Shown: positions 1 to 9,653, counted from the stretch's first letter. The stretch is 64,000 nucleotides of DNA from Ciborinia camelliae (GCA_025890175.1 JANPYM010000024.1:1-64000), one strand, 5' to 3'. Notes: a model not told the origin generated them from the sequence alone. Numbers and translations: made by a program.

Positions 1-240
1 TAACCCTAACCCTAACCCTAACCCTAACCCTAACCCTAACCCTAACCCTAACCCTAACCCTAACCCTAACCCTAACCCTAACCCTAACCCTAACTAACCC
101 TAACCCTAACCCTAACTAACCCTAACCCTAACTAACCCTAACCCTAATACTAATACTAACCCTAACCCTAATACTAATCCTAACCCTAACCCTAATACTA
201 ATCCTAATACTAATCCTAATACTAATCCTAATACTAATCC
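1..240. repeat. Telomere repeat tract (CCCTAA)n
   Basis: The window starts inside a run of CCCTAA units, the C-rich strand of the TTAGGG telomere found in most filamentous fungi. The array is regular to about position 92. It then shows dropped units (TAACTAACCC) and from about 146 mixed ATACTAAT variants. This orientation marks the left end of a chromosome. Confidence 0.98.
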
Positions 241-395
241 TAATACTAATACTAATACTAATACTAATACTAATACTAATACTAAATAAAATACTAAATA
301 AAATACTAAATAAAATACTAAATAAAATACTAAATAAAATACTAAATAAAATACTAAATAAAATACTAAATAAAATACTAAATAAAATAAAATCA
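241..395. repeat. Degenerate inner telomere edge, 6-bp then 12-bp repeats
   Basis: The telomere unit decays into ACTAAT repeats (about 241-285) and then into roughly nine copies of a 12-bp unit, ATACTAAATAAA (about 283-391). The C residues of the telomere unit are progressively replaced by A or T moving inward. Open frames across this tract are low-complexity artefacts. Confidence 0.9.
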
Positions 396-404
396 CCCAA
401 ACCC

Positions 405-900
405 ATATAAAACTACAATACCTACGCTACCGCCACTCTACCTCCGCTAACGCGATTTTAAAAATATAATATAAAAATAAAATTATAAATAATATAAATA
501 TTATACTAATACTAATATTAATAAAATAATATAAAACTATAATACCTTTGCTACCGCCATTCTACCTCCGCTACCGCCATTTTCAAAATATAATTTAATA
601 AATCTATAAATTGAAATTTATAAAATTAAAAATAAAATAAAATCTAAAAGAAAATAAAATTATATAAAACTAAAATACCTACGCTACCGCCACTCTATAT
701 CCGCTACCGCCATTTTAAAAATATAATTTAATAAATTAAAATTCAAATTAAAATTTCATTTAATAAAAATAAAAATAATATCAATATTAATATTAATAAA
801 ATTATATAAAACTATAATATTTTTTTTTGCTACCGCTACTCTATCTCCGCTACTGCCATTTTCAAAATATAATTCAAAATATAATTTAATAAATCTATAA
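405..900. repeat. Subtelomeric repeat, four copies with GCTACCGCC core
   Basis: Four copies of a unit of about 130 bp begin near 405, 530, 665 and 806. Each carries a GC-bearing core (CTACGCTACCGCCACTCTA or variants, then CCGCTACCGCCATTTT) followed by a very AT-rich spacer ending near AATTTAATAAATCTATAAA. Copies differ mostly by C/T and G/A exchanges. No coding capacity is visible. Confidence 0.8.
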
Positions 901-1085
901 AATTAAATTAAAATTTATTTTTTTCAAAATTATAATAAAGTTATAATAAAACTATTCTAATAAAAATAAATATTAAAATAAAATTTATAATTAAAATATA
1001 AATAATAATAAAGTATATAAAATTATAATAAAGTATATAAAATTATAATAAAGTATATAAAATTATAATATTTTTATTTTTATTA

Positions 1086-1128
<43 letters not shown>

Positions 1129-1296
1129 TTTATTATTTTTATTATCACTATTTTAAAAATAAACATTATTATAATAAATTTATAAATTTCAATTTTAATA
1201 TTTCAAAAAAATATATGAAAATTAAAATTAAAATAATTATAATATTAATAATTTTTTTTTTGCAGACTAATGTTATTTCACATTTTATTTAATCCT
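901..1296. other. AT-rich subtelomeric spacer with TTA microsatellite
   Basis: This stretch is extremely AT-rich. It holds a short tandem repeat of a 20-bp AAAATTATAATAAAGTATAT-like unit (about 1007-1070) and a TTA microsatellite (about 1081-1135). I see no gene in it. Confidence 0.7.
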
Positions 1297-1462
1297 ATTA
1301 ATCGTATATCCTGGGATGACCAGTAATACGATAGGAAGGAAGTACTAGGGTAGAATTATAGTAGATTGATTAGACTAAGGAGTATATATTTGGTGGCAGC
1401 CCAGCTGCCCTTATATGCTACTCCCCTATAGCCTATGCGGTATAGCTTACCACGTGATCCCT
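1297..1462 (+). repeat. Left terminal inverted repeat (less mutated copy)
   Basis: This is the GC-richer partner of the inverted pair. It retains GGTGGCAGCCCAGCTGCCC and CCACGTGATCCC, where the right copy has A/T transitions at many of the same positions. Confidence 0.8.
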
Positions 1463-2149
1463 GATCATGTGACCGGAAACCATGTGACCTGATTCCCCAA
1501 TAAATCCCAACATTTTGCAACTTTTTTAAAATTAATATTAATTAATTAATATTATAGATAATCTAAATTTGATTTTATATATTAATTTATTAGTTTAAAT
1601 ATGTTGCAAGTTCGAATTTTAGGCATATACAGGGGGTATATGCCGATGGTGCAAAATATCTAATTGGTTAATACGCAGGTTTTACTATAAATAGATTAAA
1701 TTTTAAGAGATAGTAATAGTTATATTATATATTTATATACAATATATGAAATAGTATTTTTGCGATATAGAAATTAAAAATCAGAATCGAAATTAAAATG
1801 CTTCATTATATTGCTTTTTCTAATTAAAATTCGAACAAAAAATTAATCTTTCCTAATGCGGCGTTTCGAATCCTGAAAGAACCCTGTACAATTCGAATGA
1901 TCGTATTAGGCACGTGTTCGCGTAATGTTCGCGTAGTTCGTACTACCATACCGTACATTTAATTATACCCTGTATAATTAAATAAATATATAATTTATTA
2001 ATTATTTAATTAATTAATTAATATATTAATATATTTAATTAAATAAATAAATTATATAATTAATTAAGAGATAGGTATTATATATTTTAATTAAAATATA
2101 ACAAAATATTATATAATTAACTTTTAAATCTTTTGAAAATATAAATGTT

Positions 2150-2317
2150 GCGATACCAGTGAATCTGCAGGGCAGATTCACCGGGGGCGCGGCCGCGTGC
2201 GGCCGATATGCCCGCGCTCCGCGGGCATATAAGCTCGCAGATCGAACGTAGATCGATATGTATGCTTTTTATAATATACTATTTTGTACCATTGAGATAT
2301 CAAAACCACCGAGGTGA
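2150..2317 (+). repeat. Multi-hairpin element, copy 1
   Basis: Within AT-rich sequence sits a compact run of perfect hairpins: GTGAATCTGC/GCAGATTCAC with 3-nt loop (2159-2181), GGCCGC/GCGGCC with 2-nt loop (2191-2204), and ATATGCCCGCG/CGCGGGCATAT with 3-nt loop (2206-2230). A degraded stem around GCAGATCGA follows (2235-2262), and a CACC/GGTG stem lies near the right edge (about 2302-2311). A second copy lies inverted at 32693-32833. There is no coding content. The stems keep their pairing and GC content although surrounding DNA is RIP-eroded. Confidence 0.75.
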
Positions 2318-2322
2318 TTCGA

Positions 2323-3030
2323 TAATAAATATTTTAATAAATTTGATTTATTAATCTATAATGACTTTTTTTTGTAAATTAATACCCCTTTACAAAAAAA
2401 AGTTATTAAAGATATTAACTTACAAAAAAATCTGTAAAATAATAATTAAAATTAATACTACCCCACATTTTATTCAACCCTAATATTTTGTAATCTTTTT
2501 AAAACTTATACCAATCGAATAATAATATAAATAATTTAATTTTGATTTTATATATTAATTTATTAATTTAAATATTATATAATTAGTTTTTAAATTATTC
2601 GAAAATATTAATATTTCGATAAATTTGATCCATTAACCTACAATAACTTTTTTTTGCAGGTCAATACCCCCCTACAAAAAAGGGTTATTGGGGGCATTAA
2701 CCCACGAAAAAATCTGTAGAATAATAATTAGGGCCAATACTCAAATACTACCCTACATACTATTCAACCCCAACACTTTTCATTATTTTTTCAACTTTTT
2801 TCAAACTAGTATCAATCAAGCAATATAATAAATAATTTAGATCTGATTTCATATATTAATTCATTAATTTAAATACAATCTAATTAGCTTTTAACTCTTT
2901 CAAAAAAATCAATATTTCGTCGAATTTGATCCATTAGCCTATAGTGATTTTTTTCACAGACCAATGCCCCCCTGCAAAAAAGGGTTAGTGGGGGCACTGG
3001 CCCGCAAAAAAGTTTGTGGAATAATAGTTA
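2323..3030. repeat. Internal 280-300 bp tandem repeats, three copies
   Basis: Copies start near 2323, 2604 and 2906 (the last truncated by the right inverted repeat). The shared core runs from AATTTGATCCATTAACCTA through a TTTTTTTGCAG segment and an AAAAAAGGGTTATTGGGGGC segment to GTGGAATAATAGTT. The first copy is the most AT-rich and the last the least, so RIP-type change falls off from left to right. A partial second half of the unit is also present at about 1490-1600, and a fragment at 3440-3500 lies outside the element. Confidence 0.7.
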
Positions 3031-3196
3031 AGAATCATATAATAAGCTATACTGTATAAAATATAAGGGAATAACATATAAAAACAGCTGGGCTACTATT
3101 AAATATATATTTTTTAATCAAATCAATCTATTATAATTCTACCCTAGTACTTTCTTTCTATCGTATTACTGGTCATTTCAGATATATACGATTAAT
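3031..3196 (-). repeat. Right terminal inverted repeat (RIP-mutated copy)
   Basis: Read on the minus strand, it matches the left repeat base for base apart from transitions. For example GGAG became AAAA, CTACTCCCC became TTATTCCCT, and CCACGTGATCCC became TTATATGATTCT. Confidence 0.8.
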
Positions 3197-3645
3197 ATTA
3201 ATATTAAAAAACTATTGTAATATTACGCTATATTATATAATAAAAATGGCAGGTAATTTATTTCGATTTAAAAAAAAAATATATAAAATATAGTAATTTT
3301 ATATAATATAGCTTTTAATCTTCAAATTAGTTAATTAAATATCGAAAAGGGTATAGTGTTTAGTTTCATAATTTTATTGATGGGAGCAAATTAGTGCCAT
3401 TTTAAACGCTTCTAAATAAAATCATTACTTATCGCCAACGATTAATGTCCCCATTCTTGGCCTATAAAAAAGTCCGTGGAATAATAGTTAGACCAAGTGC
3501 TCGATTTACTATATGCCGAAGCATATGCTATAACAATTATATACTTCGTGTTTGTATAGAAGCATCGTATTAATAAGTCTCTTCTCGCGAGAGCATATTA
3601 AACTAGTATTAAACTTATTAAGAAGTGAATCAATGTAATATAGTA
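3197..3645. other. AT-rich spacer, no gene
   Basis: No open frame of interest. It contains a fragment of the internal tandem repeat (about 3440-3500, sharing GTGGAATAATAGTTA) and the first copy of a direct repeat of about 37 bp (about 3604-3642) that recurs on the far side of the MITE. Confidence 0.6.
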
Positions 3646-4029
3646 GAACCCGCTTATACCGGCCACGTTTATACCGAAATCTCGCCTATACCGGCCATTT
3701 TCTTCAACCACTTCATTTTTTAGGTGTATATACCGGAAATCCGGTATTTTTGCCTATACCGATAGGAATTTGAAAAATCCGGTATAAAAATTGCAGGGAA
3801 ATGTCTCGTGCGTAGGTTTAAATGGCCCGAGCGTAGGCTTATCACATGATTTTTTTATAAAATTTTGAAAAATTCTGAAAAATTTTGAAAGCCTGATTTT
3901 TCATAAGGCTGAAATTTTGAAGTTCATACAAAAAATTGTTGATGCCTTATTGCCTAACCCGCATATACCGGAATCCCGTTTATACCAGATTTAATTAATC
4001 GAATTTTCTTGGCCGGTATAGACGGGTTC
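3646..4029. mobile_element. Pogo/Tc1-type MITE with 20-bp inverted ends
   Basis: The left end GAACCCGCTTATACCGGCC and the inverse of the right end GAACCCGTCTATACCGGCC match except at two positions, and both are bordered by TA. The element is 384 bp with no transposase. The repeated internal motif (TATACCGG...) is typical of pogo/Fot-like elements of fungi, which duplicate TA on insertion. Class assignment rests on ends and TA borders only. Confidence 0.75.
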
Positions 4030-4703
4030 TATTGTAATATTAAACTTATTAGGAAGTGAATCAATATAATATTGCCATCGGTTATCTCTTCTCCGAAATT
4101 TAGCCAGTAAGTTCTATACCTAGTTCTACTTCGAATCTATCTAATTCCTTTTGTCACCCGCGGCATATTAAATCATATCGATAGAAACGTAGATATACAA
4201 CCTGATAGAACTATACTGAAAACAAAAGGATCCTATTTAAGAGATTACCAGCTAATATAGAGTGTGATCATGTGACTAGCTGCATAGCATTCCCCCTTAT
4301 ACCAGTTGTGTAAGAATATCTATCTATTAACAACTTCAACTTCATTTACTAGACTTCATCTATCAAAGATTGTAACCGTAATCCTTTAAAAATCATTTAG
4401 TTGGATCGTCGGCTGGCATATTATTATTAGGGACATTAATGTAGATCGTTATATCGGTGAACATTATAATCAAGGATTCGAATATCAAAAACTCTTAACT
4501 TTCATCAATAAACTTTCCGATAAAGTAAAAGAAGAAGTACTTTATAATTATAAAAAGCATATCGATATATCTATCTATTTATCTAGAAAACTTAGAGAAT
4601 ATAAGAACCAACAAATATCACTTCTTATTAAGATCAACAACTTTCATTTTGTTACATTCTTATCAAAACCAAACCATCAACTACACCCTTCTCAAATTTC
4701 AAC
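4030..4703. other. Upstream region of the first secreted-protein gene
   Basis: It begins with the second copy of the 37-bp direct repeat (4036-4073). The remainder is AT-rich, without an open frame I can support. The last few hundred bases should hold the promoter and 5' leader of the gene at 4704; no specific site is recognised. Confidence 0.5.
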
Positions 4704-5038
4704 ATGGTTAAATTCTCCTCCATCGCTCTCTTCCTTATCGCTGCTGTCAGTGTACAAGCTTGCACTTATTGCCAATGTTTATTATCAAACGACAGACATT
4801 GTTGTTTATATGAGGTAAATAATTTTTATATCTTAAAATAGATTGACGCTTAATAAAACAAAGTGAATGCTAATCTGATTTCATTTCATAGAACTCTCTT
4901 ATGGGCAACATGGACTGTACTGCTATGTGCAAACAAGCGGTTCGAAAAGATGGCTCTACTTGTGAAGCTCAAGGATCATACAAATGTGCGACTGTTTTTG
5001 AAAAAGACTATCGTAAGAAATGTCGAAACACTTATTAG
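4704..5038 (+). CDS. Small secreted ten-cysteine protein (paralogue 1)
   Basis: Two exons, 4704-4814 and 4892-5038, joined by a 77-bp phase-0 intron with donor GTAAAT, a CTAAT branch-like motif and acceptor CATAG, encode 85 residues. Residues 1-19 (MVKFSSIALFLIAAVSVQA) form a clear signal peptide. The mature part carries ten cysteines: CxxCxC, then CC, CxxxC and three more single Cys, which predicts five disulfides. It has no lysine-rich or enzymatic motif that I know. Its relative at 5808-6288 on the opposite strand has the same signal peptide, cysteine order and intron phase. The family is not recognised. Size, secretion and cysteine content fit an apoplastic effector or antimicrobial peptide, but that role is inference. 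It lies in a RIP-eroded subtelomere, where effector-like genes often sit. Confidence 0.85.
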
Positions 5039-5807
5039 GGTCGCTTAGTAGACTAGTACTAGTACATATGTCTACTTCTTAAGACATTGAAGTTACTTAC
5101 TAGACTGCGAGAGCTGGGAAGTTTATACGGAGATTGGATAACTGTACTGCTTCTTGAATCAATCGAACGTTCTTCTTCCTCGTTCAATATTATAATTGTT
5201 TTGCTTGGTGATTATAGCCTTACCTATAATTTATGTTTAATTGAAGATGTCTATAATACGAACAAAATATAATAAGCTTCTTATCTGAAGTTTCAATTAT
5301 AGATAAATATAAAAATATATAAATTTTATAATAATAATATTATTATACGCGTTACATTAGCATAGAAGAGATCCCGCCGCGAAAGCAGTCGCATATTATG
5401 GCCTCATCCCCAACTTGAAGCCCATCACTACTGCCTCTACCGCATTTAACGATTCTGTCGCCAACATCTGCAAGAACGAACCTCTCACACAAACTACACC
5501 TTGGTTTCCAATAATCCCCGATCCAAAGCCCCCCGCAACCTTGATAGAATAGGTGATTACCCCCACAACCTTGATAGAATAGGTGATTCACAACCTTGAT
5601 AGAATTAGTGATCACGTGAGTAACTACATAGTATTTCACTAGGCAAGGGCCTAGCCATGACAAAACTCAAATTAAACTCAAACTCAAACTCAAACTCAAA
5701 TTGAATAAGCCTCATTCCATTTTTATGAAAAAAAAGGAATATTAAACCCTGACCTGACATCCTTCTCTCCATTCCTCTCCATATCCTTCACTCAACTCAA
5801 CTCAACA
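5039..5807. other. Intergenic region between the convergent ten-Cys genes
   Basis: It contains three direct copies of CAACCTTGATAGAATAGGTG (5536-5612) and an ACTCAA microsatellite (about 5662-5705). A short coding-like stretch on the plus strand (about 5370-5570, reading IPNLKPITT... to PDPKPP) ends at a stop and may be a gene fragment. No complete gene is visible. Confidence 0.5.
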
Positions 5808-6288
5808 CTACTTAGGCATAGGACTCGGACCAGGGAGACTAACAGTCTTAATAGCATCCACACATTTAACCCTCATCTCCATTTGCAGCTGATTAACACA
5901 TTGAAAATTGCCTCCTCCATTGCAACGCGTACCATGATCAGTCACTTGACCTTCCACCCATTCTGTGCCATCATCACGACGGGCATCGGCACAAGCGGCG
6001 CGACAGTCGATGTTGTTGTCGGTTGAGGTCTGTGAAGGGGGTTTAGTTTGTGTTTTGGGTAAGATGGGTTTTTTTCATGAGATGGATTGATAGATGAAGA
6101 TGAAGGGGAGAGGTATAATTTATCAGGGGGGATAAGATATGCAGGATAGAGGACATATAACGAACCTGAGTCGGTGTAACACAACAATCTTGACCACCAC
6201 GAAATTTACACTGACAATAAGTGCAAGCAGCTTGTACACTAACCACGCTGGCGATAATGAATAAGGCGATGGAGGAGAATTTAACCAT
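5808..6288 (-). CDS. Small secreted ten-cysteine protein (paralogue 2)
   Basis: On the minus strand, exon 1 (6288-6166) and exon 2 (6029-5808) are joined by a 136-bp phase-0 intron and encode 114 residues. The donor is GTTCGT, which is unusual, and the acceptor is CACAG. Reading through the donor runs into intron-like sequence and loses the cysteines. The signal peptide (MVKFSSIALFIIASVVSVQA) is nearly identical to that of paralogue 1. Ten cysteines follow in the same order: CxxCxC, CC, CxxxC and three single ones. Loops between the last cysteines are longer, and a proline-rich tail (SLPGPSPMPK) is added. Outside signal and cysteines the two proteins have diverged strongly. The function is unknown; a secreted effector-like or antimicrobial role is inferred only. 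Confidence 0.82.
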
Positions 6289-7489
6289 TTTGAAACCCCC
6301 GAGTAGGTGACCGTTAGAATTTAAGACGAGAGTGTAGTTGATGGGTTTGATGAAGTTCAAGTTATATCGAAATAGAAGTAATAGTGAGGTCAGTAATACA
6401 AGTGAGTAAAGTAATGAAAGCTGTTCTTTTATAGGTATCTTGAGTTTTTCAAGATAGATATATACTTTTCATACAGAGTACGTTTTATTCTAATTAGATA
6501 GAACGTTTATCGATGGAAATTACAAGGTACCTAGGTAGCTAGCTCCTTCAATTCTAATCTTTGTAAATAGATGTAAATGAAGTAGAAACATCGAATAATT
6601 TGAATTGAACCTGTACAGTGTTCACCTATATGATGATATCTATGTAAACGACGCAATCAAAATCTGGTCAATTGTCAAATCACACGAATGGCATCAATAC
6701 AAAATTTCGCAACTCCAGGAACCTTGAACAAAAGACACAATGTCACTGGCGATATACTAACGCAAACACTTCCTTGTTCACATATCAGATAATCACAAAG
6801 TGTAAAGATTACTAGCAAGCTCATGAAAGATCCGAGTTCTATTTCTACTACAAATCTGCCTATCAAAATACGAAAATCCATATTGTTTTTCCTCCGAGAC
6901 AAAGCTTTCTCGGGTGCGGGGTCGGGGCCGTCTCCTTCGTCACCCGCAATCATTGACATCACCAACCAACTGACATGATTTTCGACCGTGATAGTGAGAA
7001 ATGTGTAATAAAATTCAAAAATGTAAATTATAGTATAGGTGCGAGTAAGTACTGTATCCGTTAAACTATACGAGAAAATCATTTTTAGTATTAATAATAT
7101 TCATTCCAAGCATCATCATTCGTCTGAGTCCCTAGGTGACCTTACATTTTTCATTGTGGTGTGCGCAAGCCCATACTAATGTAATTTTGGATTGATTGTT
7201 CGGATTCATAATATATTATTGCTTGGGATGCGAATATATCTTTTCTATAAAGAACTTTTTCAATTTAATAAATAGATTGTAAATATAAGGATTTTCTTTG
7301 TAAAAAGATTAGAAGTATTGTAATAATAGACTAACTCTAACTTAATTTCATTTAAATATAATAAAAATATTTTGAAATATTTTATATAAATAAAAAATAT
7401 TATTTTTTGAAAGGTCGAAATTTTTAATATAAATCTTTTAACTTTATTGATAATTTAAAAAAATTAATATTAACTTAAATAATTTTAAA
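6289..7489. other. Intergenic, AT-rich, one weak ORF
   Basis: The first few hundred bases should contain the promoter of the minus-strand secreted-protein gene. A minus-strand ATG frame at 7082-6675 (135 codons) has no recognisable domain, a skewed Ile/Phe/Tyr N-terminus and no supporting signals, so I do not call it a gene. From about 7260 the sequence becomes strongly AT-rich. Confidence 0.45.
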
Positions 7490-7590
7490 TTTAATTATAA
7501 CTCTACTCCTTAGTCTAATCAATGTATTATAATTCTACCCCTATACTTTCTTTCTACCGTATTGACTAGTCATCCCAGGTGTATATTATT
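7490..7590 (-). repeat. Solo terminal repeat related to the 1.9-kb element
   Basis: This block (CTTAGTCTAATCAATGTATT, then ATTCTACCCCTATACTTTCTTTCTACCGT, CATCCCAGG) is a third copy of the inverted-repeat terminus at 1297-1380 and 3110-3196, in the orientation of the right end. No partner end was found nearby, so it is probably a solo remnant of another insertion. Confidence 0.7.
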
Positions 7591-7868
7591 ATAAATATCG
7601 AATAAAGATAATTTCAAAGCAGCTATTTATAAACAAACTGATAACGTGTAGCCTTTTATACTATAACCTTGAATATAAAACTCAAGTCTGACTAGTGAAT
7701 CTCAAATCTAAGATCTGAAATGATGTAATGTTCTGGATATATGGATATTTATTATGGATTTCTGGTTCTGTGTCACGATGCTAACGCATCGAGGGTGAAA
7801 TATAATGTATTGCTTGAAGAGCCTTATACCTATAAAGCGCGAAGCCCTTTATATGCGTAAGGTAGATA

Positions 7869-7888
7869 GTACAGCCGTACGGCTGTAC
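7869..7888. other. Perfect 20-bp palindrome
   Basis: GTACAGCCGT followed immediately by ACGGCTGTAC is its own reverse complement with no spacer. It could be a binding site for a dimeric zinc-cluster-type factor or a remnant of a mobile-element end. No neighbouring gene start explains it. Confidence 0.6.
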
Positions 7889-8169
7889 GATCTAGCGAGG
7901 ATAGATGCCTGAGATATCAGGCACTCTTCTAGATCTACCGTAGCATTCTGGTTTGGTTTGAGCTGAAGTTTGAGGTTCTACGTTCAGTATTACTCTATAA
8001 TTAATTATAAACAAGTAGGGAGGTATGTAGATAGGCAGGTAGTGAGTGTAGTGTAGTTTGAAAGGGGAATAAATAAGATACCTAACAACTAAACCATCTC
8101 CAATATCCCTACCTATTCCCCTTCCGTATTTCCCATCGTCATCCCGTTTCCTCAACCCCTCCCCCAAGA

Positions 8170-9170
8170 CTCCTCGTCATGTCCCATCTCCTATCTCCTT
8201 ATCTCCTCATTCAAATTCTTATTTTTATTTTCATTTTCCATTTCAATAAAACCCTACGAGCGAGCATACTATCTATCTAACGAACTAGAAGGTATCTTAC
8301 TAGATGGGTAGGTAGGTATACAAAATTCCTCCCCCCTCCCTTCCTTCCCCCTTCCTCTCTTTTTCATCAACCGCCCTTATCAATCATATCCCCCATCTTC
8401 CCCATCCACCCCTCCATCCCATACATCATCCATCTCATCCTTTTACTATCTTCCCCTCTCCCCCTACACATCATCCCATCCCCTCATCCCCCTCTTTCCG
8501 CTCCCTTTCCCTCTTTTCCATTTACTCTTTATCAATTATATCCCCTATCTTCTATTATCTTTTCATTTCTCTTTTTCCCCCTCATCAAGCATACCCCCCA
8601 TCCTTCCTTCATCATCCGCCTTTCCCTTTCCCTTTGCTCCTCCCCTCCTTCCTCTTATCTCACCTCCACCTTATCAATCATATGCCCTTATTCCCTTATC
8701 CCCTTATCCCATTCCCTCAACCATCCCTCTCTTCTTCATTCTTCCTCTTATCTTTATCTCCCATCTCTCTTCCCCCCTTCCACCCCCACATCCCATTATC
8801 CCCCTAACCCCCCTTTCGCCTTCTCATCCCCCCCTTCACCCTCATCATCCCCAAAAAATCGAATCCTCCCCCCCCCCCCAAAAATACCAAAAAAAACACT
8901 CACGTCAGCTAACTACAGCTAGCTCCTGCGTGCTCTGCTGTGCTGTCCTGTGCTGTATTGTTCAAATGAAGTTGAGTTGAGTTGTTGATAGCTCGCTCGC
9001 TTGTTCGCTTATTCGCTTGTTAGATATCCCTCCCTCCCCTTTATTCTTATTTATCATCATCCATCCTCCTCCATCCTCATTCTCCCTTCTGGATCATCCC
9101 CATCTCATTCCCATCTCGCATCTCGCATCTACTTCTCCAATCGCCCCTCCCTATAATAACCTCAAATCTC
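8170..9170 (+). repeat. C/T-rich low-complexity tract
   Basis: About 1 kb of nearly pure pyrimidine on the plus strand, interrupted only briefly (8900-9010). Fungal promoters often have CT-rich blocks of tens of bases just upstream of transcription starts; this one is far longer and no gene start follows it. Confidence 0.6.
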
Positions 9171-9653
9171 AAACATGAAACATGAAACATCAAACCTCAA
9201 ACCTCAAGGATCTAAATACCAAGATAAGATAGACAAGACATGATAGAACGGATAATAAAAACATTGAGATTTCTCTTCTTTCCTTTGAAATCTACCAGAT
9301 GGCAGGTGACCTGAATCAAGTACGTACATACATACTAAGTACATACATACTAAAGTAAATAGGCAAAGAAAATTACATATAACTTTATCCCTAGCGGCCT
9401 CGCCTGTTTGATTCTGATTCTGATACTCCTTCCTTCCACCAAGGTAATATACGATGATAATATTCCATACATACCTACTCTATACACATACACAATCCAT
9501 CCATGCATCACCAAGCCTCCTAGCATCTAATATCCACTTACAATCTCTTCCCAAAATATTCGTTCCTTCCCCACGCAAACCCCATCCACATCCACAACCA
9601 CCCCACTCCAACGCCCCCCATCCCCATCCCCATACACCTATCCTTTCACCCAT

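Larger units (their letters stand above)
1297..3196. mobile_element. Non-coding 1.9-kb element with 166-bp terminal inverted repeats
   Basis: The left end (1297-1462) and the reverse complement of the right end (3031-3196) align over about 166 bp. Both start ATTAATCGTATAT and share landmarks such as GACCAGTAATACGATAG, TACTAGGGTAGAATTATA and GCCCAGCTG. Differences are almost all C-to-T or G-to-A, with the right end the AT-rich one, which is a RIP footprint. The interior has no open frame; it contains a multi-hairpin element and tandem 280-300 bp repeats. It looks like a non-autonomous DNA transposon or a RIP-destroyed full element. The superfamily is not recognisable because no transposase remains. 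Confidence 0.75.
7591..9653. other. Long intergenic region with polypyrimidine tract
   Basis: No gene is supported. A perfect 20-bp palindrome lies at 7869-7888. From about 8090 to 9170 the plus strand is almost purely C and T (runs of CCCCTC, CCATCC, TTCCCC), with a C homopolymer near 8869. The 3' UTR of the cyclase-associated protein gene should occupy the right end. Confidence 0.6.

Noticed and set aside
112..406. Two long minus-strand frames (LVFYLVFYLV and FSILFSI repeats)
   Set aside because: Pure translation of telomere and 12-bp satellite repeats.
5352..5663. Minus-strand frame of 103 codons between the ten-Cys genes
   Set aside because: Largely translates the CAACCTTGATAGAATAGG direct repeats, and the plus strand of the same region looks at least as coding-like. 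No start or splice support.
6043..6360. 105-codon frame starting upstream of the second ten-Cys gene
   Set aside because: It reads through the intron donor and starts in the 5' leader. The spliced model with ten cysteines and the signal peptide is better.
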